A stretch of DNA of 64,000 nucleotides, from assembly GCA_030063045.1 (NCBI GenBank), contig JAQSEB010000101.1:186001-250000 (forward strand). Reading direction: 5' to 3'. Made by a program: the position numbers and the translations under genes. Shown here in pieces: positions 1 through 10,608 of the stretch (the first letter of the stretch is position 1; every line of letters begins with the position of its first letter). The notes beneath the pieces were generated by a model, which saw only the letters and a list, made by a program, of their open reading frames with translations, was not told the DNA's origin and made no database searches. The stretch comes from Pratylenchus scribneri (lineage: Eukaryota > Nematoda > Chromadorea > Rhabditida > Pratylenchidae).

Positions 1-741
1 GATAAAATATTATATAAATTGATAAAATATTTAAATTTTTTATCGAATTTTAAATATTTAAATTTTTTATAAAGATTTTTAATTTTGGAATGTTAATCAG
101 ACATGAGAGCAATATTATGGAATAGAAGTAAGCTTTAATAATAATAATAACAATTAAATTATTAAATAAAATATTTAGATTTAAAACGATAAATTAAATA
201 CTAGATAATCTACCAAGAATTATTTTATAAAATTTAATAAATAGTTATATAAACATTTTTTTAAATTTTATTAATTATGAAATCTAAAAATATTTATTGT
301 AAAGGTAATGTATATTAAATTTTTGGAGTAAAAATAAATTTATGTACATTTAATGAAATAATTATGTATCCGCTTTTTTAGATTTTTAAATTGTTTATAT
401 TAAATAAGATTTCTATGAATGTTAATCTTAAAATATCTCATTCATTAAATAATTCAATTTATACCAATCTAATTTTTAACAAAACCGAAGTAAAACCTCA
501 ATTACCAAAAAGAATTCCAATATAAATATCCACCGACTTATATTAATCACTGCATTAATGGGTATTAAATAAAATAAAATAAAATTCATTATTAAGGAAG
601 AAAATTATAAAATTATGGGAATTTAAAAATGAAAAAATGTGGCAATCAAATAAATTTTACATTGATTTATTTATAATTATATATTCAAAAAAATATGTAC
701 TTCAATCTTTATTTATCAGAATATAATGAAAAAATATAAAT

Positions 742-837
742 TTAATGAACATATCCGAATGGAAAAAGAATCATATGCTTTTCATTATCAATTCTAAGAA
801 TTTCCTTTTTGCAAACAGGAGTATAAGTCTTAACTTG
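742..837 (-). CDS. Possible terminal exon of an unrecognised host gene
   Basis: The minus strand has a clean acceptor (CTTGACAG) directly followed by 31 open codons and a TAA. The peptide contains PVCKKEILRID and ends MILFPFGYVH, with a mixed codon choice unlike the K/N/I/L/F-only translations around it. I do not recognise the family. It would be the 3' end of a gene whose earlier exons lie to the right, now separated from downstream DNA by the Maverick. A chance open stretch is possible. Confidence 0.35.
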   Translation of the reverse strand, partial: QVKTYTPVCKKEILRIDNEKHMILFPFGYVH

Positions 838-1018
838 CTGTCAAGTAATTATAATCGAATAATTCTCTGGATTTAAAAATAAATTTACGAATAAATAAAT
901 TTATTAAAAAATATAAAATGATAAAATATTATTAATTTATTTTCAATTTAAATGATGAAAATTATATTCGAAATTATTGTTTAAATCTTATAGAAAATAT
1001 GCTAAAAATTAATCAAAG

Positions 1019-1120
1019 CGTCGAAAAAATAAACGTCATCTTTCTCCAGGCTATGATTTGAGAACTGGGGGTAATTATTCAAGCGATGTGAGAAATAAAT
1101 GTAAATATATTATATTTTGA
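1019..1120 (+). CDS. Coding-like island, possible terminal exon
   Basis: After an AAAG acceptor-like site there are 33 open codons ending in TGA, with peptide text such as HLSPGYDLRTGGNYSSD. The opposite strand is also open in one frame here, so the strand is uncertain. No family is recognised. Confidence 0.2.
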   Translation, partial: RRKNKRHLSPGYDLRTGGNYSSDVRNKCKYIIF

Positions 1121-1402
1121 ACAATATAAAATTATTTATTTTATTAATAAATTTAAAAAATATTTAATTTATAATAATAATTTTTATTGGAGAAAATTAC
1201 TATAACCACTTTATTGTAAAAGTTGAAAATAAAATTTTTTAAATTAATTTCAGAACATTTTAATTTCTAATTTAATTTGCTAAAATTAAAAAAAATTTAT
1301 AATCGTGAAGTTATAAATTCCAGAAAATAAAATAATATTTTTCGAGAAAAATACAAGAAAAAATATATTTGTTATTAATTTAATTTTTTGGCCATTTTTG
1401 CG

Positions 1403-1408
1403 TTTATT
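1403..1408. repeat. Target-site duplication, left copy (TTTATT)
   Basis: The six bases TTTATT sit directly outside the first base of the left TIR. They match the six bases after the right TIR exactly. A 6-bp duplication is the known signature of Maverick/Polinton integration. Confidence 0.9.
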
Positions 1409-2184
1409 AGTAGTATATAGTACAATTTTCATCCAGATTGATCTTTGATCCCTTAGCTCGATCCTATCGAGGTAAGATTGATCATTGATCATTTAGCCCA
1501 ATCCTATCGAGCTACTTTAGAAGATTGATCTCTTAATTACGTCAATTAATTAATTGACACATTGTGTCTATTCATTGAAGAGACACAATTTAACTTTTTA
1601 ATCTTTAATTTTTTAATTAATTTTAAATTAATTACTTATTATCTTTAGACAATTTTGAGTTACCATTGGCAATTCAAAAATTCCTCGACACGACCGGGAA
1701 TTGAACCCGAGCCGACCAAAATAAATCCATAGCCTTCACCTTTCGGCTATTCGGTCATTGGATGAGGGAACATTCAATTTCGCTCATATACCATCCACTA
1801 CCTCCAACCAATTCCCCTTTTTCCCTCATGAGTGAAAAGGAGGACCATTGGTTTTTGATTTATGTAAACAGAAGGGACCTTCCCACTACACTCCTATGTG
1901 TGCCAACTACAGTCCTTTGATTTTTGTAAACAGAAGCGATATTGATCATTGATTTTTTGACTCAATTTTATTGACCAAATTTCCAAACTTTTCTTTATTA
2001 TCCCAATTAATTTATTATCTTTTTTTCCAAGATTAAAATAATTATCTCATATCTAATACATTTAATTATATTAATTTTTATAATATTTAGACCATGTAAG
2101 GAATAATGTGCCCATTAATAACTAATCTAATTTTGATTATTCAAAAAATATTACTTTACATCTTTATAGATAAGGGCATAAAGA
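1409..2184. repeat. Left terminal inverted repeat of the Maverick
   Basis: 776 bp that match the reverse complement of 20306-21081 without gaps. By eye I find three mismatches. The repeat begins AG and its mate ends CT. It includes a tRNA-like segment, a short GTAGTGGGCACA-type minisatellite unit (1879-1916 region, reverse strand), and no protein gene. Confidence 0.95.
1684..1757 (-). other. tRNA-like segment with A and B boxes inside the left TIR
   Basis: Reverse-strand copy of the segment described at 20733-20806, with TAGCCGAAAGG (box A-like) and GGTTCAATTCC (box B) in tRNA spacing. This copy differs from the right one by one base in the 3' acceptor-like arm (CGACACG instead of CGACCCG in the + strand). 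Confidence 0.55.
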
Positions 2185-2244
2185 ACATTGCTTCAGCTAA
2201 CCAATAACCCTTTATGAATGAGAGATGAATTTGGTTTTCTCCTG

Positions 2245-2271
2245 TTTTCTCCGTTCGGTGAACGGAGAAAA
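2245..2271. other. Perfect 12-bp inverted repeat with 3-nt loop
   Basis: TTTTCTCCGTTC pairs with GAACGGAGAAAA around a GGT loop. It lies just inside the left TIR and has no partner at the right end, so it is not part of the symmetrical terminus. Confidence 0.7.
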
Positions 2272-2295
2272 TGGGACTTTCCTTCTTTTTTGCTT

Positions 2296-2740
2296 CCCCA
2301 ACCAATTCCCCTTTTTCCATCATGAGTGAAAAGGAGGACCATTGCTTTTTGACATGTGAAAACAGAAGGGATATTGATCATTGATCCCTTAATCCTACTC
2401 TATCGAATTGATTTCCAAAACTGACATATTATGCCATTTAATTTATTATCATTTTTCCAAGATTAAAATAATTATCTCATATCTAATACATTTAATTACA
2501 TTAATTTAATATTTAGACCATTGTAAGGAATAATATGGGCACAAACAATGAGAGAGAACATGCGTGTCTGTTCGAACGGACACGCATTGTGGAATAAATA
2601 CAGAGATTGATAACTAAACTAATTTTATTTATTCAAAAAATATACATCTTTATATTGAAAGAAGAGATAAGGACATAAAGACTGAATATGGGGGAGAGAA
2701 GAATTAGGAGGCATCAAGAAGAATTAGGGGCGCATGAGCG
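2296..2740. repeat. Second, diverged copy of the inner TIR half
   Basis: Blocks of this stretch repeat the left TIR in the same order: CCAACCAATTCCCC with the GAGTGAAAAGGAGGACCATT block, the TATTGATCATTGAT block, the AAGATTAAAATAATTATC block and GTAAGGAATAAT. It then runs into GACATAAAGACTGAATATG, which matches (reverse complement) the sequence just inside the right TIR at about 20240-20310. So the left end carries a fresh outer TIR followed by an older, diverged one. Confidence 0.75.
2560..2587. other. 28-nt near-perfect palindrome
   Basis: ATGCGTGTC and GACACGCAT flank a GTTCGAAC core; only one T/G position is not Watson-Crick. It lies inside the older TIR-like block. It could be a recombination scar or a protein site; no function can be read from it. 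Confidence 0.65.
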
Positions 2741-3289
2741 AGAAAAGAGAAATTCATCCCAGATAACTTTTCAACAAGAGAACGGTCATATCATTGACAT
2801 AAAAACAATGACCAAAATTAATCTTTTTCTTTATATCATTTTTTAACATTGTCTTTCTCTTAATTTATAATAAAAAATGGCGATTAATCTATTAGCCCAT
2901 TTCTCTTTCATACCATTTTCAATGCTAACATTTTCCTTTTTTAAATGACAACATTTCTTTTTCTTTATACTCCTTAATCTGTTAACTCAAAAAGAGGAAC
3001 CATTATTCTTTTTTGGAAAAAAATCGTTAATATCCAAATCTATGGCCAATAATTTACAGTCTATTGCGTCAATGTTCCCTTTCCGCCAAATATTGATAAA
3101 CACTTTTAAGAGGGGAATAACAATTGCATAATGGATGAATATGGAGGAGTGGGTGCGGAATTGTTTTTAAAAATTAATACACTTCAATGATTTTACAATG
3201 TCATATAATGATTGATTCCCCCTTTTATTATTTATATATGAATCTTAGCCAATATTTCCTAAAAATTTCACAATTAAACAAATATTTTT

Positions 3290-3610
3290 ATCTCCAATTT
3301 TACCCCTACGTCCTTGCCTTTTCAACTGCATCCAATTTTTTGCTCCTACGTCCCTCCTACGTCCTAGCATTTTTAATTTTCCTTCCTTATTTTTGCCCCT
3401 ACGTCCCTCCTACGTCCTAGCATTTTTAATTTTCCTTCCATATTTTTGCCCCTACGTCCCTCCTACGTCCCAGCCTTTTTATTTTTACCTCCATAAATTT
3501 GCCTCTGCATCCCTCCTGCATCCCAGTCAATTTAAATTTCAAGCCAAATTTTGCTTCTGCGTCCTTTCAGCATTAATAAAAATTGTACCCTTCCGTCCTT
3601 ACCCCGTCCT
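3290..3610. repeat. Degenerate tandem repeat with CCTACGTCC core
   Basis: About five units of roughly 60 bp, each holding TTTTGCCCCTACGTCC, CTCCTACGTCC and a T-rich spacer. Later units drift to CTGCATCC. The reverse complement of the same motif recurs in PolB intron 2 (5404-5631), so the motif is dispersed within the element. Confidence 0.8.
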
Positions 3611-3824
3611 AATTTAAGATCATAAGACAATGAGCAAAAGGCTAATTTACATTGGACATAAGGAAGAGAAAAAATAACAACAAAAGAGTAGCGGCTAGAG
3701 AAAGAAGGTGACGAAAGCAATACTAAGCCAATAGCACCAGGGAGTGAAGAGTAGTACCAGGTAAAGAGCTGTAGAGGACGAAAGCACAAGTAGGCCAGTA
3801 GCACCAGGGAGAGAAGAAAGGCCA

Positions 3825-4045
3825 GTAGCGGCAGGCAAATGGCTCTAGGAAGGGAAAGCACCAGTAGGCCAGTAGCGGCAGAGTAGCGGCAGGCAAATGG
3901 CTCTAGGAAGGGAAAGCACCAGTAGGCCAGTAGCGGCAGAGTAGCGGCAGACAAATGGCTGTAGGAAGGGAAAGCACTAGTAGACCAGTAGCGGCAGAGT
4001 AGTGGCAGGCAATGGACTGTAGGAAGGGAAGGCATTAGTAGGCTT
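3825..4045. repeat. 58-bp minisatellite, about 3.5 copies
   Basis: Units start at about 3841, 3899 and 3957 and a fourth, shortened unit follows. Each contains GGCTCTAGGAAGGGAAAGCA and CCAGTAGCGGCAGAGTAGC. An upstream relative is seen at 3730-3830. The array keeps an open minus-strand frame only because 58-bp units happen to avoid stops there. Confidence 0.85.
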
Positions 4046-4477
4046 ATTCATTATTGGACTTACTCAATCTATTCGATGGTCACTGCTTCGTCGTATGCTC
4101 GATTCAAACATTGTCCCATTTTTTCATAATAATATACCCTTTTGTTCATTTTATTAAAGATATTTGCCTCTTGAAAAATTTGTTTTTTTATAGAAATATT
4201 TAAAAATTAAATTCAACCCCTTAATTATTTTTATTATGCATTTAAATTTTTATTACGATTTAATTAATGCAAAAAATTTCCCATTTATTCATAATAATAT
4301 AATGAATAATTTTCACAATTATAAATTATTCTTAACCATATATTAAAAATAAGTTTCATACATCCTAATTTAATTATTTATTCATAATAAATTAATTAAA
4401 ATACAAATATATTCTTTCAAATTTGGAAAAAATTCTCAAAAAAGTTCCTTTTCCAGAAAATTAAATATCAAAACAAA

Positions 4478-4810
4478 ATGAGTGCTTCAATCTTCGTTTC
4501 CAAAAAGAACAACCCAAAAACCGATTTTACCCTCCTCCAAATGCATTTCCTCGTTGGACCATTCGCTTTGTGTCGCGAGGACCGAAAGCTGTCGAAAGTT
4601 GTGGATATGGGGGATGATGGTGGCTGCAAAATCGAGCTCCATCTCTGTCCCAAATGCCGTCTCAACAATAAAGAAATGAGCTATAAAATGCGCTATTTGG
4701 GCCAATCATCATCTTCGTCCACCAAAACGGATGAATCGACTATTGGCCAATCATTGAGCAGCAACATTGAAACAGTCAACACTGGAGTGAACGAAGAAAT
4801 GAAAGAATGA
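4478..4810 (+). CDS. Unrecognised 110-aa Maverick protein
   Basis: This ORF starts at an ATG after 400 bp of A+T-rich DNA and ends at TGA before the PolB gene. Its codon use matches the element's genes rather than the host flank. The middle has four cysteines (CRED, CKIE, CPKC) that could bind a metal. The C-terminal third is a Ser/Thr-rich, probably disordered tail (repeated GQS with Ser/Thr) with acidic residues at the end. I do not recognise it. It could be a separate early gene or a 5' exon of the polymerase, but no strong donor links it to 4926. Position beside PolB hints at a replication or regulatory role; this is inference only. Confidence 0.6.
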   Translation: MSASIFVSKKNNPKTDFTLLQMHFLVGPFALCREDRKLSKVVDMGDDGGCKIELHLCPKCRLNNKEMSYKMRYLGQSSSSSTKTDESTIGQSLSSNIETVNTGVNEEMKE

Positions 4811-4925
4811 GGAATTGAGGAATAAATGGATATTCAAATTTGATTTAATTTTCGCGATCGCGCATAATTTGTTAATTTAATTGTTGCCCACATTTTAATC
4901 GCTGTTGAATAAAATTTTAGAAAAA

Positions 4926-7900
4926 ATGCAAAATTACGAAAGTGGAGATTCCCAATCTAATTCCCCCCAACATCAATCCTCCTCAAATCAAATTGATCAT
5001 CCACGTCTTGTCCCATATTCCGATTCTGACGATCAAAATGATGAAACAGAACATGAACGGCAATTTGGATCAGGTCCATCCTCCAAAAAACGACGAATGA
5101 CTGTCCCATCTGAAACGGAAGAAAGTGATATTGATGACCAAATTATTGATCATTCATCAAATGAGTAAGTGTAAAATTTAAATTATCGCTTCTAAGCCTG
5201 CTTCCAGCAGATTATTCACGGGCAAACATTTTACACTACATTCGGTCCGGGCCAGCCGATTGCCAAAGTTCGGCCTGACCGATGTTGTCTCAAAATTCAC
5301 AATGAGCCCGATGATCGAGGAACCATTGGATGAATTGTTGGATGCCATCGATGATCAAATCACATTGGCCATCCGTGAATCTGAAAAGCTAAATGGAAGA
5401 AAGGTGGGTGGAACATTTTACTCACGGGACGTAGGGGCAAAAATTTGGATGCAAAAAGGCCAGGACGTAGGTGGGACGGAGGAGTAAAATTATAAAGGTA
5501 AAATAAAAAAGGCCAATACGGAGTGGATGCAAAAATATAAAGGCTGAGACGTAGGTGAGCATAGGAAGATCTTGTATTTTCTTTTATAAAAAGTATAAAT
5601 CCCTTTTTTTAAAATATTTTTATAAATTTAGGTTACAAAGTTTAGTCTTTTACTATTTGGCCGTGGTTTGGACCAGCCAATCACTCTTCCAGTTCGACCA
5701 ATTGAGCAAAACAATGCCGAAGTTTTGATCAATGAATTAGAGCGGCTTGGTCAAAGTGATGGGGAGGAGGACATGGATAAACGGTCACTGCTAATCTCCT
5801 ATCCAATGGAGCTGATCATCACATGCGTCACGCCTCCAACGGGTGCTGGCAAAACGGGAGAACAGATTGCATTCTCTGCCTCAAAATTCGATGCAAATGA
5901 GCATTTTGGCTACAATGATGGACAGAGAATTCATGTGAAATGGTCCACCAATGACTCATTTTGTCTTTTCTACGCCCTCATTTTGGCAAGACGTCATCGT
6001 GAAGATACAGTACTCAATGATATGGCAAAGAAGTGTCAACCGAAACCAGCCAATTTCATGAATCAAAATACATTTAAAAGCTTCAAAGACAACAAACAGA
6101 GGGTGTTGAATGAAGTTCTTGTGATGATGAAGGAGGCAAACATCCCAAAAGATCAAAAAGCATATGGAATTGATCATCTGGAAGCTGTGCAAAAATACTG
6201 GGACGAGAAATTTGACAACAAATTCCGTATTTTTGCCTTTGAGCATGCGCCTGAAATAAATGTACGCCCAATTTGGAGTGATGGACGCATTAGACCTTAC
6301 AACATTTACATATTTTTGAAAGACAACCATTGGGAGGCAATAAAAAAAGTGAACCGCTTCTTCCCTTGCATGGGAAGGCAATGGTGCACAGAATGCGAGA
6401 GCTCATACAGTCACGATGTTTATCATAAGGTGGATTGCAAAGCACGATGTTATTATTGTTGCCGTGTGGGCTATGGGCATCCCTGCCCTGATCAGGGCGA
6501 TTTATTCGTTGAATGTCCCCAATGCAACAGGGAATTCTTCAATGAAGAGTGAGTTTACGGGAATTTATGAATTCATTGATTGTTTATGAAATAGGTGCTA
6601 TGAAGCCCACAAGGCGGATGTGTGCAAAAAATGGCGAAGATGCGGAGAATGCCATCGAGTCTACTTGTTTGATTGGCGAGAGCCCCACGAATGCGGGACC
6701 AAATATTGCCAACGATGCCGCGTTTACCATGACAAAAGGGGATGCTTTGTGCAAAAATTGAAAATAAAAAAGAGGGACTATCGAATTTTGGTAATTAGTA
6801 TTTTAATTTGTAGAATTGAAATTGTACAAATTAAAATTATTACGACAGGTTTACGACTTTGAGTGCCGACAAAATGAGCAATTGGACAAGCGCACACGAT
6901 TGCATGTAGTCAACTATGTCAGTGCCAGGGTAACCTGCACCAGATGTGAGGATAACCCCCAAAATGATGAGCAAGTGGATGGCATATGCACCATATGTGG
7001 CCCGCAAAAAATGTTTGATTGGAGTGAGGCGGAAGGTGCGGATTGCATCAGAGATTTCAGCGAATGGCTTTTGCGGGCTTTTGACAACAAATTCGACACA
7101 CTCATTTTTGCCCACAATGCTGCTCGTTATGATTCACACTTTGTGTTCAATTATTTGGCCGCATCTGGTCGTAAACCCGAGCCCAGCATGATCGGCCTCA
7201 AAATCTATGAATTCACAATGAAATTGAGCCGGAAACACAGCAAATTGATTTTCCGGGACAGCTACTTGCTAATGTCCGTGCCTTTGGCCGATTTACCGGC
7301 CACATTTGCCTTGGATGTCCAACCAAAACACCATTTTCCTCACATGTTCAACAGACCCGAGAACTATGCCAAACGATTGGATCATTTGCCCCCCGAGGAG
7401 GACTATTGTCCCGGTAGGCAAATTTTTTATTAATTAAATTGATGATGATAATGATGATTGATTAATTGATTGATAGGTTCTATGAGTGAGACCAAATACC
7501 ACGAATTCAAACGGTGGTATCAGGCAAATGCCCAAAGCATGCCCTTCTTCCTGCCCGACCAATTGAGGGAATATGCGCGCAATGATACGGAGATTTTGCT
7601 CAAAGCCATCTTGGCATTTCGAAAAATTTTCATTGCCAATGTCACAAAGGGCGCTGATCCGCTGCCACTTTCCCCAACTCTAGCCAAGCTATGCATGAAC
7701 ATATACACGTCAATGTTCATGGGCAAGGAGCAAATTGCCATTTGCCCAGAACGAGGCTCTGAGAGGAATGACCGTGCAAGTGTCTTGGCCATCAAATATT
7801 TGGAATATCGGGCCCATCGAGACGGAGTGCATATTCAACATGCAGGCAATGGGCCGGAAAAACGATACAAAGGCTTCAAGTTGGATGGCTGGATTGTGGA

Positions 7901-10367
7901 ACAGAAAAAATGTTTGGAAGTGTTGGGTTGCTACTTTCACGGGTAAATTGTAAATTTTTGAATGAGAGAAATTATTTTGTGGCTTTTTTCAGATGCTTAA
8001 AATGTTTTGCCGCTACCGATGAATTGGTGGACCGGAAAAGGGCAATGGATTTGAATGCACAAACTAGGAACAGGCTTACCATTTTGAGACGCCCAGATGT
8101 GGATGGCAGCACAATTGAAGTGGAGGAGATTTGGTGAGTAAAAAAATCTCTACATCATCAAAATCCCCTAAAAATGTGAAGGGAATGCGAAATAATGACC
8201 GAACTGAAAAAGGCTGAAACAAATGCTGCCCAAATACAAAAGGAAGGGGAAGCTCAAGCCGAATTCGCGGAGGCCAAAAGAATGCATGATTTTTTCAACG
8301 ATTTGGGCCGTGAAAAAGGTCCAATCGATCCGGTAGGAACCATCAAAACCAAATCAAATTGATAAAATAAAATGATTTCATTTAGCGAGAGGCTTTCCAT
8401 GGTGGGCGTACTGGACCTTTGGCATTGTATGCAAAAGCGGATGATCAGACAGAAATCTCCGTTTATGACATTATCAGGTAGATGATCAAAAATTTTGTTG
8501 AATTTATGATTTTGCTTGCGTTTTAAAGCCTATACCCTTTCATCAATTTTTCCACGGAATATCCCATTGGCTTGCCGGAAATTGTTGTGCCCACTCAAAC
8601 CCACGTGGATTGGACCCGACCAGAGCAGATCCCATACAAAGGGCTTCTCAAAGTAAGGGTGATCCCGCCCCGTGGATTGCAACTTCCCGTTCTGCCTATG
8701 AAAATCGAGAATCAATTGATTTTCGGCTGCTGCTATAAGTGCGCTCGACAATTCCAAAAGGCTTGCACACGGAATGATGATCACCGATGCAGCCACACCA
8801 ATCGAGAACGAGCATTCACTCCCACAGTGACCCATATTGAGCTGGAGGAGGCACTCAGAAATGGTTACCAGGTGGATCGTTTCATCCGGGCTTGGTAAGT
8901 AGATTGTGCATTTTCAATTTTCGTCGTCGTCGTTGTTATAACAATTGAAAATGCAACAATTTGCTTAAGGCATTACAAAAAATGGTCAAAGGAGCTGTTC
9001 ATTGGCTATGTTCGTCACTTTTTGGCCCTAAAAGTGCAAGCCAGAGGATGGCCTCCCGAATGCCGGACTGATGAGCAAAAGGCCCAATTTTTGGCCATGT
9101 ACGCGAAAATTGGTGTGATAATTGACCCCACAAAAGTGGAAAGGAATCCGGGCCTTCGCTTCATAGCGTCAGTTTTTTCAATAATTTCCAATTTTAAAAA
9201 ATTTTGAGAAATTTTAGTAAAATTTGCCTAAACTCATTATGGGTTAGTTGGTTGAAGGATTGTCTGGGATAATGAAATTGATAAATTTAAGGGTAAATTT
9301 GGGCAACGCAATAATTTGGGCAAAAGTGAAGTGATTCGCGATCCCGGCGAATTCTTTAACCTATTCTACGATCACCGTTGCCAAATAAACCGAATTATGC
9401 GCCTATCCAAGGAGGCCATTAGGGTTCAGTCAACAACAAAAAAGGATTTTATCACAGAAAATCGTTCCAGCAACATTGTGATAAGGTAATTTTTGGGGCA
9501 ATTAAAATTCTACAAAATTTCCCAATGTAGTTTATGGACGACCAGTGCCGCGCGATTGGTTCTCCTCAAGTATATGCAGCAAGTTTTGCAAACTCCCGGC
9601 GCAAGACTTCTCTATACTGGTAAATTTTACTAAATTTTAAGAATAACAATATTTTTTGTGCATTTTCCGATACCGATTCAATCATCGTCCAGCACACCAA
9701 AGGTAGTGAACCAATCAAAAGTGGGCAAATGTTGGGAGAAATGCAAAGGGAATATGAAGATTGGCACATCATGGAATATGCATGCGGTGGTGCCAAACAA
9801 TATGGCCTCCAATTGAAAAGCCGAAAGAATGGCGAGGAGAAATTCATTCTCCGTATTCGTGTGAGTTTTTATTTATTTGAATTCGTATTATAATAATTAT
9901 GGACGAACCATAAGGGAAGGGCTGTAATGGGCACAAATAGGAATGTAGTGGGAAGGGAAGGACTGTAGTGGGCACAGATAAGAGTGTAGTCGGAAGGGAA
10001 ATTCACCTGCTATGGACGAAGCAAAATGAAGGAAGGACTGTAGTGGGCACACACAGGAATGTAGTGGGCGAGTAATAAAAGCCAATGGGCAAACATAAAA
10101 TGGAAATCAATATAATAATAATTTTTTAAGGGCATTACTTTGGACAAAAATAATTGCCAACAATTCCAATATGACCATTTTCGTGACATGGTTCTTAATT
10201 TTGGCAAAGAAGGAGGAAATGAACCCGCCATTTTTTATTATGATCGAATCCAGCCAAAAGCCAATTCCCGAATTGTCACCCGCCGAATGAACAAACGATA
10301 TTTACCTGTATTGCACAAAGGATTGATCAATGAAGAGTTGACTATTCTACCCTTTGGATATGAATGA
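4926..10367 (+). CDS. Protein-primed family B DNA polymerase of Maverick (16 exons)
   Basis: Exons I infer: 4926-5164, 5211-5403, 5632-6548, 6595-6790, 6849-7413, 7477-7942, 7993-8133, 8182-8332, 8386-8477, 8529-8894, 8970-9167, 9218-9242, 9292-9485, 9531-9619, 9670-9860, 10131-10367. All phases agree and give about 1,419 aa. In order: acidic N-terminus with a KKRR nuclear signal; OTU-like module (Cys about 255, His about 377); Cys/His zinc-ribbon region (about 395-500); exonuclease motifs YDFE (about 517), NAARYDSHF (about 610) and YARNDTEIL (about 740); polymerase motifs DIISLYP (about 984), KICLNSLWG (about 1176) and YTDTDS (about 1276). Fifteen junctions are inferred, 14 with GT-AG ends; the acceptor before exon 15 reads TTTTCCG, inside motif C. 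All catalytic residues are present in the DNA. The start is the first ATG of the open frame. Confidence 0.93.
5404..5631 (+). repeat. PolB intron 2 filled with GGACGTAGG repeats
   Basis: The intron holds degenerate units (ACGGGACGTAGGGGCAAAAA, CAGGACGTAGGTGGG, GAGACGTAGG). These are the reverse complement of the 3290-3610 array. Donor AAG/GTGGGT and acceptor ATTTAG/GTT keep phase 0. Confidence 0.7.
9861..10130 (+). repeat. PolB intron 15 with GTAGTGGGCACA minisatellite
   Basis: A 270-bp intron, the longest of the gene. It contains at least three degenerate units of the form GAAGGACTGTAGTGGGCACA plus AGGAATGTAGTGGG. The same unit sits inside both TIRs (20575-20613 and its mirror), so intron and termini share a repeat. 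Confidence 0.75.
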
Positions 10368-10608
10368 TATGAATATTTTTAATTGTTATTTTTCTTTAGT
10401 TTATATTACACATACTAGTCTATATAGATTGAATAAATTTGTTGCTAAATTGATAAGAAAATATATTCCTGTATTAATCCTGATAAAATAGGATTTGGAA
10501 AAATCTAGATCATATTGATTTTTTGTATTGGGCACAAACCCAACTAAGTTTATCCAATTAAAAAATGATTGTTAACAATAGAGTTGGAGAATTTATCATT
10601 ATTTGTTT
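10368..10608. other. Convergent intergenic gap
   Basis: A+T-rich spacer between the tail-to-tail polymerase and PAZ-protein genes. An AATAAA near 10430 can serve the polymerase transcript. No gene is seen. Confidence 0.5.

Larger units (their letters stand above)
1..1402. other. A+T-rich host flank left of the Maverick
   Basis: This is host DNA outside the transposon, ending at the target-site duplication. It is about 80% A+T and full of stops in all frames. Only two short stretches look coding (742-837 minus and 1019-1120 plus); the rest shows nothing I can name. Confidence 0.7.
2741..4477. other. Left non-coding region of the Maverick with two minisatellites
   Basis: No gene is visible between the terminal repeats and the first ORF. 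The stretch holds two minisatellites (3290-3610 and 3825-4045), then about 400 bp of A+T-rich sequence before the first ATG. The long minus-strand open frame at 3532-4035 is a repeat artefact. Confidence 0.6.

Noticed and set aside
3532..4035. 167-aa minus-strand open frame
   Set aside because: It is the translation of the 58-bp minisatellite and the neighbouring repeat; residues repeat with the DNA unit and there is no start context or relative.
5834..5851. GAGKT-like P-loop (TGAGKTGEQ) in polymerase exon 3
   Set aside because: No Walker B or ATPase context follows; the region belongs to the polymerase N-terminus, so the match is probably chance.
5956..6381. 141-aa minus-strand ORF over the polymerase
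   Set aside because: Shadow of the conserved polymerase exon on the other strand; no motif of its own.
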